NCBI GenBank assembly: GCA_028583415.1
Contig: CM053276.1
Location: 120,955,666 to 121,019,665, forward strand
Length of the DNA stretch: 64,000 nt
Source of the DNA: Protea cynaroides
Lineage: Eukaryota > Streptophyta > Magnoliopsida > Proteales > Proteaceae
Direction: 5' to 3'
Shown here: positions 12,787 through 24,014 of the stretch, piece after piece
Position numbering within the stretch: position 1 is the stretch's first letter
Layout: every line of letters begins with the position of its first letter
The notes under the pieces: generated by a model
What the model was told of the DNA's origin: nothing
What the model saw: only the letters and a program-made list of their open reading frames with translations
Database searches by the model: none
Made by a program: the position numbers and the translations under genes

Positions 12787-13085
12787 GGTTTGTTATTTTT
12801 TCAAATGTTACAATAATTTATTTTGTCGCATGGGCAGATGATGTGTCTATTCCAACAGTTAGCTAGAAAGACTATGGTCTAGATTATTATATATCGAATT
12901 TCAAACTTTAATTCAATCAAATACTCCTTATATATTAGCATGTATCTCGTGTATGTCTTTGCATGTGTACGAGTACTCTAAATATTACTATAACACTCTC
13001 CATATTTGAATGGATTAGATTAAAAAAATAATAAAAATAAATGATTGAGATTTATATTGTTACATTTCCAAACGTAACAAACCCT
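12787..13085. mobile_element. MITE with inverted ends TTTGTTA...TAACAAA
   Basis: The left end (GGTTTGTTATTTTTTCAAA, then TGTTACAAT) is mirrored by the right end (ATTGTTACATTTCC, then GTAACAAACCC). The roughly 300-bp interior is AT-rich and non-coding. Its central part matches 1360-1640 in the same orientation. No target duplication was found. Confidence 0.6.
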
Positions 13086-13100
13086 TATTATAATAAAAAC

Positions 13101-13107
<7 letters not shown>

Positions 13108-13154
<47 letters not shown>
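13108..13154. repeat. (TG)n/(AT)n microsatellite
   Basis: GTGTGTGTG runs directly into about 20 AT repeats. It is simple sequence with no evident function. Confidence 0.95.
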
Positions 13155-13157
<3 letters not shown>

Positions 13158-13744
13158 GTGGAGCCTCTGTATAATACCATAGTGATAATGAGATTAGGTG
13201 AGGGATGTATCATATGACTCATACCTTTCTCTTAGTTTGTTGTTGCCAGAAAAGCAATGCCGACAACTATCATCAGAGAAGTTTACAGCTTACAATAACC
13301 TTAAAAAAATGAAGAAGATGAGTTTAACATGAACTGTAAATGTGATGGCAAAATTGTTTTTTGATTGTCATATTATTAGAGAAGATAATTGGATAATTTT
13401 GCATTTTATATTAGTTAACTTAACAAAAAGAGATGCACGTGAAATTAATCATGAAGTTTGGAGTTGAATGATTTAAAAGCAAAATACTAGGGTTGGGAGA
13501 AATTTTTTGGGATTAAACGATGCATGTCTAATAAAAATATTTTTTTATGAATTATCCTTGTCACCAAAAATTATGCGTCATAAGCTTCTAAGTTATAACT
13601 GTAATTTAACGAATGCAGATTTTTTTTCTTATATATGTAAAATTTAGGTGTAGGACCCATTTTTTGTGGGGTGTTCACCAGTTTTTCAACGGGTTTTACA
13701 AACGCATAGCCCTAATTAATAGTATTAAAATAACATGTGGAGAA
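13155..13744. other. Gene-free stretch
   Basis: AT-rich DNA with no supported gene, RNA or repeat. Confidence 0.45.
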
Positions 13745-13920
13745 ATTGTGTTCAAATCTTCTCTTCTAAGAGAATCTGGAGGAGAGGTGGCGCTCCCATT
13801 GGATGGGTGACACTTTCATCCAAGCCGACAAGTTAAATCGGCTTGGTGTCAACCGGATGGAGGACTCGGATAGAATTCATCTGAGCCTCAGGTGTCACTC
13901 ATTCAATCATTCGATTTTTA
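13745..13920. mobile_element. Foldback MITE, MULE type, decayed copy
   Basis: It shares the family plan: TTCAAATCTTCTC start, GGAGGAGAGGTGGCGC, an AAGCCGACA...TCGGCTTGG stem-loop and GAGCCTCAGGTGTC. The right end is lost near TTCAATCATTCG, so no target duplication can be read. Confidence 0.65.
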
Positions 13921-14447
13921 AGTGGCATTGTGGGAGAAAAAGAAAGAGAAAGAATTAAGAACAAGAGCAAGGGGAGAAAGCATAAGACCAATTACCAATA
14001 GACGTACCTTCAATGCAAAGGGATTAAAGTAAAGATTTAATCAGTATTAACTATTTCCTTGGAAAGCTGGAAGCTGCTCGTGGCGAGGCTTCCCCTTGCT
14101 GGATCGGCAATGCGAGGACCCATCAGTTTTATTAATTAAACGATTTTAATTTTTAAATTATAATCGAATCATTCAATAATCGATTTTACGAATTTAGTTT
14201 AAATAGCTTGATTCAAGGTGGTTTGATTCATTTTTAACACTCTTAGTCTAGAATTTTACTCATGACTAAATGATGGTGCATATAAATTATGCCCCCATAT
14301 GCCATTATGTTTATTTTCTTTACCACGTTCCTGAAATGGCATAGAAAAATAAGGAAGAATTTTTTTTTTTTGGGGGGCGATAGAGTACAAAGGAAAATTT
14401 CAGTATTAGCGTAAATGATATTAATTCCTTAGTCCCATGTAATGGAT
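13921..14447. other. Gene-free stretch
   Basis: No supported gene. A T-run followed by G-run lies at about 14360-14377. Confidence 0.45.
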
Positions 14448-14685
14448 CTGAATCCTCTCTTCCTTATACTTCAGGGAGGAGGGAGACGCCTCCGATAGAT
14501 GGCCAACACTTGACTTTTGGGAAAATTCTAGCCCCATGTTCGAGCTGATACTCCCTGTCAGCTTGGCTTGTAGGCTGGGTGTCGGCTCATACATGGGGCT
14601 CGGATTTTCCAGAGAGACACATGTCGGCCATCTGACGGGGGGCGTCTCCCTCCTCCCTGAAGTTCAGGGAGGAGACGATTTGAAT
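14448..14685. mobile_element. Foldback MITE, MULE type
   Basis: A near-palindrome starting GGATCTGAATCCTC and ending GATTTGAATCCC. The inverted arms share GGGAGGAGGGAGACGCC, GGCCAACA/TGTCGGCC and GCCCCATGT/ACATGGGGC, with a GTCAGCTTGGCTTG loop. No perfect flanking 9-mer is visible, unlike copies at 10394, 15029 and 59451. The 95-codon plus frame across it is a by-product of the palindrome. Confidence 0.75.
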
Positions 14686-15019
14686 CCCACTGCTGCCCCC
14701 CGTGGGAGTCCGGGCCGATATCTGGGGAGGATCAACCTCTCTTTCGTGATTACACCTTCATCACGCCTGTCTACCTGGAAGGGCAAGGCTCGAGAGACCT
14801 TACTTGTTCATTTTATGTGTTGAAGGCTTGTTGCGAAGTGTCTTGTTCATTAACATCCCGGAAATACTCTGTCATAGTTAGGGCAGTCAAACTAACTCTC
14901 ATACGCCCATCTAATAGCAGCTGTTTTACCAGGAAAAAAAAAATCTAATGGCAACTATTGATCAGGAATTCAATTTAAACTTGGGTCCCACCAAGTCATT
15001 AGGGTAAATCTAATAGGAC
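14686..15019. other. Short gene-free stretch between two foldback MITEs
   Basis: No supported gene, RNA or repeat is seen here. Confidence 0.45.
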
Positions 15020-15028
15020 TTGCACCCA

Positions 15029-15254
15029 GGATTCAAATGGTCTTCTCCTTGAAGTACTTTAGGGAGGAGGGAGACGTTCCCATTGGATAGTCAACATGTA
15101 GTTCTAGGGAAAATTCGAACCTCACATTCCAACCGACACCCATCGGACAAGCAGAGCTGATAGGCATGTCGACTCGGATGTGGGGCTTGAATTTTCCCCA
15201 AAACCACGTGTTGGCCATTTAATGGAGGCATTGGGAGGAGACGATTCGGATCCC
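15029..15254. mobile_element. Foldback MITE, MULE type, with 9-bp target duplication
   Basis: This 226-bp element starts GGATTCAAATGGTC and ends GATTCGGATCCC. It has the family's inverted arms (GGGAGGAGGGAGACG, AAAATTCGA/TTGAATTTT) around a CCGACACCC...GTCGACTCGG centre. Perfect 9-bp direct repeats TTGCACCCA flank it at 15020-15028 and 15255-15263. Confidence 0.85.
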
Positions 15255-15263
15255 TTGCACCCA

Positions 15264-16040
15264 AGTGGGACAGTAGAAATTTCCATGTAAATATATCTGA
15301 TTGATCAAAAGATTCTAATCATATGATACGGAGACCACACCCAAAGTCTAATTGTCATCCATCGTTTGCCGTCAAAACAAAATGTCCAATTTTTGGCGTT
15401 CCAGAAATGGGACCCACAGTTATGGAAGTGGATGAAGGATCAGTACTTCTTACTGTAGGCCAGGCCCAGTCTACCTAATATATCCCTTTGTGAGTGGATA
15501 AAAACGAGAGAAAAAGGGAAAGAAATTATAAGGCTCTATTTGTTTAAATGTAAAATTGTGGAAAAATTATTATTATTATTTTTTTAAATAGAATTTTTCA
15601 CTGTTTGTTTTATCATATAATATAAAAAATATATATTAAAAAATAAGAATATTTTATAACGAAACAAACAGGACCTGAAGGAAAAATGAATTTTAGGTAA
15701 CAGCAGATGGGAGTTATTAGACGTTAGAAGGTACAGCTAGAGTGGTCCTCGTTAATGAAATATTAATAAAAAGGTGATGGTAATCTATCGGGGTAACACA
15801 AGAGAGTCAAATAGGTGGGCCCTCAGGTTTCCCCACCGTTGAATTTGGCCAGAGTTGATTTCAAGTTGGAGTTGATGGGCTACATGTACGGTCGTAATAC
15901 ATCTGGGTTTGAGATCCATTAGGAATATAATAGATGATGGACCTCAAGTCCAAATCCAATTGAGTTTTTAATTGAACTCTTTCCCTTATCATTTAGCCAT
16001 ACATAGCCTTGGGTCCATTAGGTTTCTAGGCTCAAGCCCA
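15264..16040. other. Intergenic region and presumed upstream promoter of the DAYSLEEPER-like gene
   Basis: No gene is seen. Short GGCCCA/GCCCATTA-type motifs occur near 15463 and 16034, of the kind found in promoters of broadly expressed plant genes. No clear TATA box was identified. Confidence 0.4.
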
Positions 16041-16179
16041 TTAACTCTTTCTGTCCCTCTCCTCTCTCTGCTTCTGCAAAACCCTAGATCTCGCTTGGCC
16101 CCGGAGAGCTCCTAAGCTCGACTTCTGAGCTTTCTTTTCGCTGATCTATCTCATATTCCGTTCTTCTCCTCTCGAATTG
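16041..16179 (+). other. Presumed 5' UTR exon of the DAYSLEEPER-like gene
   Basis: A C/T-rich leader-like segment contains a telo-box (AAACCCTAG, 16078-16086), typical near starts of plant housekeeping transcripts. It ends at a possible donor, GAATTG|GTGAAAG, at 16179/16180. Pairing it with the acceptor at 19698-19699 gives a leader intron of 3520 bp. This structure is inferred. Other donors nearby are possible and the transcript start is unknown. Confidence 0.4.
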
Positions 16180-19100
16180 GTGAAAGTGAGAACTCTGGCT
16201 CCTTTTCTCTCTGTTAATTTTATTTCAGCCCTGTTACGGAATTGTTATGATATGCTTTTGTTTTTCGTTTTAGAATATGGATTGTCTGTTTGTTTTTTTC
16301 GTCTTCCTGATTATCTTGGTTAGGTTGGATTTGGTTTCGGTTCTGTTGTTTGTTTGTTGATTTTGTTTTGAGTAGTTTTCACTATACACATCTGGAAAGC
16401 GAGGATTATAGTGCCATGAAGTAGTTTCTGCGGTATTTTGGTAGGAAGATCGGATCTTGGTAGCCCTAATTGCTATAACTGTTAGTGTCTTTGATTTGAA
16501 TTTCGTTCGGTTTGTGCGAGTATTATTAAAATCCCGTTTAAGTCCGAGTGCGATCCAACACCATCTCAGGCTCTCAGCTCGTCGATGGGTTATTTTAATG
16601 ATGTTAGCCCATACAAAGTAAAGTAATGATGTTCTGCTGAAGCCCTCGTCAAAACCCGTTCTACGCAGGCTTGGCCTTTGTCAGTGGGCTGCATCCCGAG
16701 CTTCTGATGGTCCAACCGGATCAGCCAAGATAAGCTGTTCCAACTTCTAGCCTAACTATTCAATGTCTGGATGTATTCCTTGCAAGATCCTTATAGCCAT
16801 GAAGGCCCACCCCGTCAAGGTGGGCTGGGCCTCAGTTATGAGGTCACAGTATGGCCTTGGGTTGCATCATGCATGTTCAGGGAAACAATTGTCGAAGTCA
16901 TAGAATGTTTTTCAATTTTTTGTGGTAATCATTAGGCCTAATGATCCAATTTTGGATGGATCGAGTGTGTCGGACTGTGGATGTTGATGCATGTCAGGCA
17001 CTTTTTCAGTTTACATTAAACCCAAAAAGATTTAGAGTTACTGCTTGTAGACTTTCAATGTGAATTTCAGTCTATTAATTATCTGATCGAGATGAACATA
17101 TTCAAATGTGTTATAGCCTTATAGGTATTCAGTCATCTAGGCTTGGTCCATTTATTTAAGAGAGGTTCTGGGCCGTAAGCATTAGGGGTGCGATACTTGA
17201 TAGGCAATTATCAGAACTATGACTTTGCAGCAGACTTCTGTTGTGGCTGGCCTGATCCCATTCAGTAATTGTAGTAAAGTAGTAGCTATTAATATTACTG
17301 CTAGATTTTAATGGAACAAAAACTGTCCCTCTATTATTTAGTTTTGTCACCTTAAGTTTGAATGCAGAATGGTTTCGATCTTATAAAGTTAGTTCCATGA
17401 TTTCCAGTTATTGTAGTTTCTCCATTGTTTTTATGTTTGGTTCATTTTATATGGAAGCAGAAAGGAGAAATTGCATTTCTTCTTCTTGGCTAAAGAAAAT
17501 GCAAAAGTTTGTTAGGAGAAAAAGTATTTTTCCCTCAATTTTTTTTTTGAGGAAAATCACCTTCTGAAACAAACTCACTTTCTGTAGCTTCCTGGGTTTC
17601 TACCGTTTTGACTGTTAGAATCCTGACAAATTTTTTGAGGAAATGAAAATCCTTCCCAAAAACATGAGATGTGCAGAAAATTCAGTTTTTTTTTCCTCTC
17701 AAAAGTTTCCTTATACTTTTACTGACCCTCCTTGGTGTTCCATACTTCCTTTACTTTTCTGCAATCTTTTTGAACCAGATGAAGCCCTGGTATGACTAAT
17801 GCTACTTTAACATTAAGAATGTAATGATAGAAACTATGGTTAGAAGTGGACATTGGGGAGCTGGGCAAGTTAGCTTGAGCCTGATCTGACAGACTAAGGA
17901 TGAGCTTTCCATAGCCAAAGCCCAAAAAATTTGTTTGGGAGAGTAAACCTTTATGAGCTTTTAAATGGCCGTAAACCATGTAAAAAAGTGTACCATAGTC
18001 TAATGATGCTAATATATCTGAAGTTTATTGCATTCATGTCATTATCTCAACTTATTAATAATGTAATATATCTGCCAAATAAAATAACAAATTAATTTGG
18101 CTTCATTGGCAACTTGGCTAGCCTTGTTTAACATTTACATATGATTCATTTTTTTTGGGTGAATAAAAATTTATAGTAATAGGACCCATACATTATCCAC
18201 ATATTATAATAAGGTCTCATTGGTTGTTTTATGGTGTCTAGTTTTCCACTGATGCCAGTCCTCGGTCCCATCTTTTGTGCTTCTGGGACCTGCAGAATGT
18301 TATGCCTATTCAATACAATTGAGATCGAATTGGTTTTGTAAACCGATCTTTCTGTGGTCTATGGTTGATGGATATAAAAGGACCGGTCTTCAAGTGACAA
18401 AATCAGAAACAGAGCAACCAAACAACATTGCCAAATCTAAGATACAGTCTACAGCACATCAACATGATCTGTATCTGGAATATTGAATACTGGATTTTAG
18501 TCCTAGATTGAAGTTCTTGTGTTGCATGCAAAAACCCCCCGAGTCAGCCGGCTCAACTCCAAGAGTAAAGAATTTTACGTCTGCCCTTTGTGGAGTTCAC
18601 AATGATGTGATCATGCGGACCTTTCACAACTTTGGTAGTTGCAGACCTTCCAAGAGTTGGTTGTGTCTACCAGTTACAGACCTTTCAAGAGTTCAGGAGA
18701 CTTTTCCCTAGATCCTATTGTTCCTAACCAAAAGTTGAAGCTCGTTTGTTTTTGTTAGATATGCCTACTGTTCTTCAAAACTGCTTTCATTAGATTAGTG
18801 GATGATATTTTTAAGCCTTGTCTTTGATATTCTGAACTGGCTGCATGCATGAAGTCTCTGTTGGATTGTCTTGTTATTAGATGCGCCATTTGATTTTGGC
18901 TGTATGCTACCACTCCCATGCTTTCCCATCAATCCCTACCCCCCCAAAAAAAAAGAAAAAAAGAAAAGAAAAAGGAAAAGAGAAATGGTAGTCATGATTT
19001 GTGATTAGTACAAGTTGTAAGCTTTACCTCAGCTTCATTTGCTTTTAGGTTCTTTTCCTTCATTTCTTGTCTTTTACTACCAAGTGAACATCGTTTACGA

Positions 19101-19699
19101 GAACAATTTAAATCAGATAGTTGTAATACTAGTCAAACTCTGATATGGATGTGATCGAGCTTCTAGAGTGGCAATTCCCTGCTCCAACAAACTTATTGGT
19201 CTTTTGTGCATCTCAATTACCTTTTATATGAGGCTATGAGCGATGCTAACAAAGCTACCTTCACACCTTGATTGCATCTTGACTATCCTGCACACAGAAT
19301 TAGGACACCTGTAAGAAACCCTGGAGTTGCCATAAATCTTCTCTGCGACCTGATTTCAATCAAGTCAAGTGGCGCTTGAGAAAGGAGGAGGTATCCGTGG
19401 ACTTGTCTTTGTTAGTGGTGCCAGATGATTTGACCATCTTGCCTTTAGGATTCTTTTTCCTGAAATTTTTACTGGGGTTTTTCATCCACCCAATTGAGCA
19501 TAGTAAATTCAATTGTTTGAAAATTCCTGATTGTTAATTATTTGTCCTTGTAAATCTATTAGATAATAGAATCATTATCCTCTGACATGTCTGATTTTGT
19601 TTAGTTATATACATATGTATACTCATGGATGATCTAAGTACCTTGAACTGTGGTTTTACCACTTGACCTTTCTAACATTTCTATATTTTTCTTTATCAG
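16180..19699 (+). other. Inferred leader intron; otherwise no gene seen
   Basis: This 3.5-kb T-rich stretch begins with a plausible donor and ends with TTCTTTATCAG. Open frames inside (for example 17156-17350 and 18277-18711) have no recognisable protein character. A purine-rich A/G tract lies at about 18943-18983. Low gene content and T-richness fit a long 5' UTR intron. Confidence 0.4.
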
Positions 19700-19713
19700 G
19701 GTTAGTTTTTAAG

Positions 19714-21723
19714 ATGTCAGCCAATGGTGATAATACTGAGCTAGTTAGTGCAGAAACACAGCCTAACAACAGGCGTAGGAGGAAGAAGTCCATAGTATGG
19801 GAACACTTTACTATTGAACCTGTGGGTGCTGGATGTACCAGGGCTTGCTGTAAGCAGTGCAAACAGACATTTGCATATAGAACTGGGTCAAAACTGGCAG
19901 GTACCAGCCACCTCAAACGGCACATAGTCTTGGGTACCTGTCCAGTTATCTGCCGTAACCAGGAAAAGAATCAACTGACCCCATATTCCCCTGGGGCCAA
20001 AACTGGGAGTTTTACAGATCCTCTACGAAAAAAACGTAGAGCAAGTCCTGGTTCACCTTTTTTCCCGTTCGATCAGGACTACTGCCGCCAGGAGATTGCT
20101 AAGATGATCATCATGCATGAGTACCCACTTCACATGGTCGAACATCCAGCCTTTGTAGCTTTTGTGCAGAATCTTCAACCTCGATTCAATATGGTAAGCT
20201 TCAGCACAGTCCAAGGGGATTGTGTGGCCATTTATATAAGGGAGAAGCAAAGCCTTCAAAATGTTCTGGAAGGAATGCCTGGACGCATCAGCCTTGCTTT
20301 AGACGTGTGGACTTCAAATCAAAACCTTGGCTATGTTTTGGTAAGGGGACAGTATATTGACGCAGACTGGAAGTTGTATCGGATGATACTTAATGTTGTT
20401 ATGGTACCAAATCCAGACTCTGGCAATGCATTAAATCAAGCTGTAGTGTCTTTCCTTTCTGATTGGGGTTTGGAGAGCAAGTTATTTACTATCACTGTTG
20501 ATCACCGCTTCTCAAATGATGAAGCAACTGGAGATCTCAAAGGTTTTTTCTCCATCAAGAACCCGCTTATGCTCAATGGCCAGTTATTGATTGGGCAGTG
20601 CTATGCCCATGTTTTAAGCAGCCTTGCACAAGATGCACTGACAGCAGTGCGGGAAATCGTCAACAAGGTCCGTACAAGTGTCAAGTTTGTGAAGACATCA
20701 GAGACTCATGAAGAAAAGTTTACTGAGCTTAAAGAACAACTTCAGGTCCCTAGCAGAAAGACCCTATTTCTTGATGATGAAACAAAATGGAACACAACAT
20801 ATCTCATGCTGGTCGTTGCCTTGGAGTTGAAGGAAGTGTTTTCTTGCTTGGATACTTCGGATCCAGAATACAAGGAAGCCCCCTCAATGGATGACTGGAA
20901 ACAGGTTGAGACTCTGTGCACATACTTGAAGCTTCTATACGATGCAGCTAGCATCTTAACGGCTACTACATACCCAACTTCCAATATGTTCTTCCATGAG
21001 GTGTGGAAAATCTATTTAGAGCTGAGCCATGCAGTTGTGATCCAGGATCCCTTTATCAGCAATCTTGCCAGACCAATGCAAGAGAAGTTCGATAAATATT
21101 GGAAGGACTGCAACCTGGTCTTAGCTGTTGCTGTTGTTATGGATCCTCGGTTCAAGATGAAGCTTGTGGAGTTCAGCTTCACAAAGATTTATGGGGATGA
21201 TGCCAATACATACATCAAGATTGTGGATGAGGGCATTCATGAACTTTTCCTGGAATATGTAGCACAACCCCTTCCGCTTACGCCAACTTATGTGGAGCAT
21301 GGGATTCCCAGCAGCCCCAAGAGGGAGACGTCACCAGGAGAAACTCTTCTTGCTACTGGCGATGGACTTCTGGATTTTGATGTCTACATCTCCGAGATTT
21401 CTGCAAGCCAACAGTCAAAGTCGGAGCTAGATCAGTACCTGGAAGAGTCCCTGCTGCCTCGGATACAGGAGTTTGACATATTGGGCTGGTGGAAACTTAA
21501 CAATCTCAAGTATCCTACACTCTCAAAGATGGCTCGTGACATTTTATCGATCCCAGTGTCCACGGTTGATTCTGATGCTGTGTTCAATGTGGGGCATACG
21601 GTGCTTGACTCTTACCGAGCTTCATTGCGACCTGAGACATTGGAGGCACTTATATGCGCCAAGGATTGGCTTCAGTTTGGATCCACAGAGATGTCAAATG
21701 CGATAGTAAAAATGGAATTTTAG
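19714..21723 (+). CDS. DAYSLEEPER-like domesticated hAT transposase, BED zinc finger protein
   Basis: One uninterrupted frame encodes 669 aa, close to the usual size of plant DAYSLEEPER/RICESLEEPER proteins. Residues 20-25 are a basic RRRRKK stretch (likely nuclear signal). A BED-type zinc finger follows, with C46, C49, H66 and H70. The hAT core shows LALDVWTS, then TVDHRF where transposases usually have VDNASAND, then WNTTYLML. The end has the hAT dimerisation region (LDQYLEES, GWWKLN, YPTLSKMARDILSIPVST, VLDSYRASL, TLEALICAKDWL). I start at 19714 because the in-frame ATG at 19663 lies in a pyrimidine-rich acceptor ending CAG at 19699. An intact frame without flanking terminal inverted repeats suggests a domesticated host gene. 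DAYSLEEPER in Arabidopsis is a nuclear DNA-binding protein needed for development; the role here is by family analogy. Confidence 0.88.
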   Translation: MSANGDNTELVSAETQPNNRRRRKKSIVWEHFTIEPVGAGCTRACCKQCKQTFAYRTGSKLAGTSHLKRHIVLGTCPVICRNQEKNQLTPYSPGAKTGSFTDPLRKKRRASPGSPFFPFDQDYCRQEIAKMIIMHEYPLHMVEHPAFVAFVQNLQPRFNMVSFSTVQGDCVAIYIREKQSLQNVLEGMPGRISLALDVWTSNQNLGYVLVRGQYIDADWKLYRMILNVVMVPNPDSGNALNQAVVSFLSDWGLESKLFTITVDHRFSNDEATGDLKGFFSIKNPLMLNGQLLIGQCYAHVLSSLAQDALTAVREIVNKVRTSVKFVKTSETHEEKFTELKEQLQVPSRKTLFLDDETKWNTTYLMLVVALELKEVFSCLDTSDPEYKEAPSMDDWKQVETLCTYLKLLYDAASILTATTYPTSNMFFHEVWKIYLELSHAVVIQDPFISNLARPMQEKFDKYWKDCNLVLAVAVVMDPRFKMKLVEFSFTKIYGDDANTYIKIVDEGIHELFLEYVAQPLPLTPTYVEHGIPSSPKRETSPGETLLATGDGLLDFDVYISEISASQQSKSELDQYLEESLLPRIQEFDILGWWKLNNLKYPTLSKMARDILSIPVSTVDSDAVFNVGHTVLDSYRASLRPETLEALICAKDWLQFGSTEMSNAIVKMEF

Positions 21724-22687
21724 GATTTCTGGGTTATTTGTTTTCCACCCAGTGTACTGTATCTTAGACAGGTGGTTGTGGAGCCCTGTCTTCACATCTT
21801 CCATACTTTTAGGCTCTTAGCGTAGTTGGCATATAACTCAATGTGTTTATAATCTGGGCTCAAGTATATTCTTGTGAATTTTTTGTTCATACAGTCGTTA
21901 AGATTCCAAGCCTGCAAACGTGGTGGCTCGGGTCAGTCATGAGTGACAAAGAGCCTAGCCTGAAAAAGTCTATGAACAATACTGATCCTCTGCAGCTTCG
22001 TTCAATAGAACAACTAGAGTTGAGCTGCCGAACTCTAGTGAGGTCAAACATTCAGACCGAGTTTCTTTTGTAGTTCTTTAGCTGATGAAGGGGGATTCAA
22101 CATTCTGTTTTTCGGTTTTCATAATTGATAACATGATAATAATTCAACAAGGAAATCCTTTTTGATTGTTTGTGATAAATTAATTTGCTTTCTCTTATCA
22201 TAGGTCCACATGCTCTTTTCTTTCACTATGAATTGACAGGTTCATTTCCGATTTCATTGAGATTGTTCTTGTTGGAGTAGTAGCCTAGTGCAAACAGGTA
22301 TTGATTCATTTTGTCTCACAATTCCACTACCTTTCTTTGGTATAAACTATAAAATTTCTTTCAGTAGCCAATGTTTAAGGGATGTTTTAGTGAAACTTTT
22401 CGGTTGACCTCTAACGAAGAAAAATAAAAAGGAAATTATCAGTCGACACTAAACCTCAGTCGGTCTGTTAATGTTTTGGTGTTTTGGCGGATTGTGGCCG
22501 AAAAAATAGAGGTAAGATGTTGAAGTTCATCAGGACCTAAACAAAATGTCAACCAGGACCAACTATGAACAAACTGTGGAAAAAAAACAGACGGAATCAA
22601 CACCCTTTGAACAAAACTTGATGCAGCTAATATCTTAGGGTGATGAGGGATGATGGATTCATGGCAATGGAGTTTTCATCAAGTTAA
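21724..22687 (+). other. 3' UTR and intergenic tail of the DAYSLEEPER-like gene
   Basis: Following the stop, T-rich sequence with ATAA-type signals (for example around 22125-22180) looks like a 3' UTR and downstream DNA. No further gene is seen before the MULE cluster. The exact polyadenylation point cannot be read. Confidence 0.4.
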
Positions 22688-23202
22688 TAGATGTTAAGGA
22701 AAAATTTCATATACACCTCAATAAAAATTGCTAACATTATCTATCACCTACAAGTTTGAAAAAACATCATCTATCATCTAAAATTTTTACCTCACTCCAT
22801 AATCCCCGTTATATACTGATGTCAACTGAAATAGAACATTTGATGGACAATACTATCCTTTGAACCGAATTAAAAGATAATTTTATCCTTTATTTGGTTT
22901 TTTACCCCACACAACATTTAAAGACCAACCTCCCAGTCGTACTGAGAGAGATAGTGAGATGGGTCTAACAAAACCTAATATCAACGGCTCAGATACTATG
23001 GTGACTTGATTATCGAAGACCGCGACCGTAACGACTCAATAGTCAGCAGTCACCACAAATAGTGACTCAGTCAAAAGAGAGACACCTGTAGAATAGAGGA
23101 ACCCATGCATCCTTTCTCTCACATTGCATCCTTTCTCTCACATCCGTGTCGTCTTTTCCAGAGTAAGAAATAGTTTCGAATCGGCGAGGTTCTTCTCGGA
23201 AT

Positions 23203-23603
23203 CCATGGCTTCATGTCTAACAGATGCTACACAGGAGCTACATGTCGAGACGGCCATACAGCGACTCAGCTGAAGCTTATCTCAATCCTTGTAATTTTCT
23301 TCACCAGCGTCATCGGCATCTCTTCCCCTGTTCTTCTTGCTCGTCTCTTCCAAGGAAAACCTATATATGACAAAGTACTTCTGGTTATCAAATGCTTGCG
23401 TAATCCTCTCCACCTCGCTCGTCCACGTCCTTCTCGATGCCCTTTCCAATTGCCAAGTGGCGACTCATCATCCCTGGAAGGATTTCCCCTTCGCAGGTCT
23501 GGTCACTTTGATTGGAACTCTACTAGCGCTGCTCATCGATGTTTCTGCGACGTCTCACGTCCATGAAAACAAACAGAGTCATTATACTCCGATTGGTACA
23601 TAG
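23203..23603 (+). pseudogene. Captured fragment of a ZIP-family zinc/iron transporter
   Basis: Translation gives [36 protein letters not shown] and [13 protein letters not shown] in one frame, then [32 protein letters not shown] and a HYTPIGT end in another. This is the N-terminal region of plant ZIP transporters (first membrane helices and the start of the variable loop). A frameshift lies near 23395 where FAAGVILS is expected, and another near the start codon region at 23204. Later helices with the metal-binding histidines are absent. It is a gene fragment inside the outer MULE, not a functional transporter. Confidence 0.8.
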
Positions 23604-24014
23604 GAAGAGTCGCCATCGATTGAGGTCTAGGGTTTCGAACAATAGGAAACCAACTAAATTTGCAGAATTAATTGCTACGATTAAGGTCAACACTCAGGGA
23701 ATAGAGAATGCCGTCATTTCTGCACGTTGGAAGCTGTAATCTTCACTCAGTTAAACTGAAATATTTTTTTGATAAATTTCTCCCACCTTCTTCCAGGAAT
23801 TCTATAAGATTATCGCTCATGCTCATAATGTCTCCCACATACCTTATTTAAAAAAATATTTTTCTCTTTGTCTCTCACCACCGCTTTTGCAAAATTTCTT
23901 TTCTTTCAATTTGGTGATGATTGGTGATGACATTCTTCATCACCGGTATTTTTTGGGGAATAATATCCTCATTTTTAGTAAAGAGATTTTGTTAAAAATC
24001 TATTATAAAATTTA

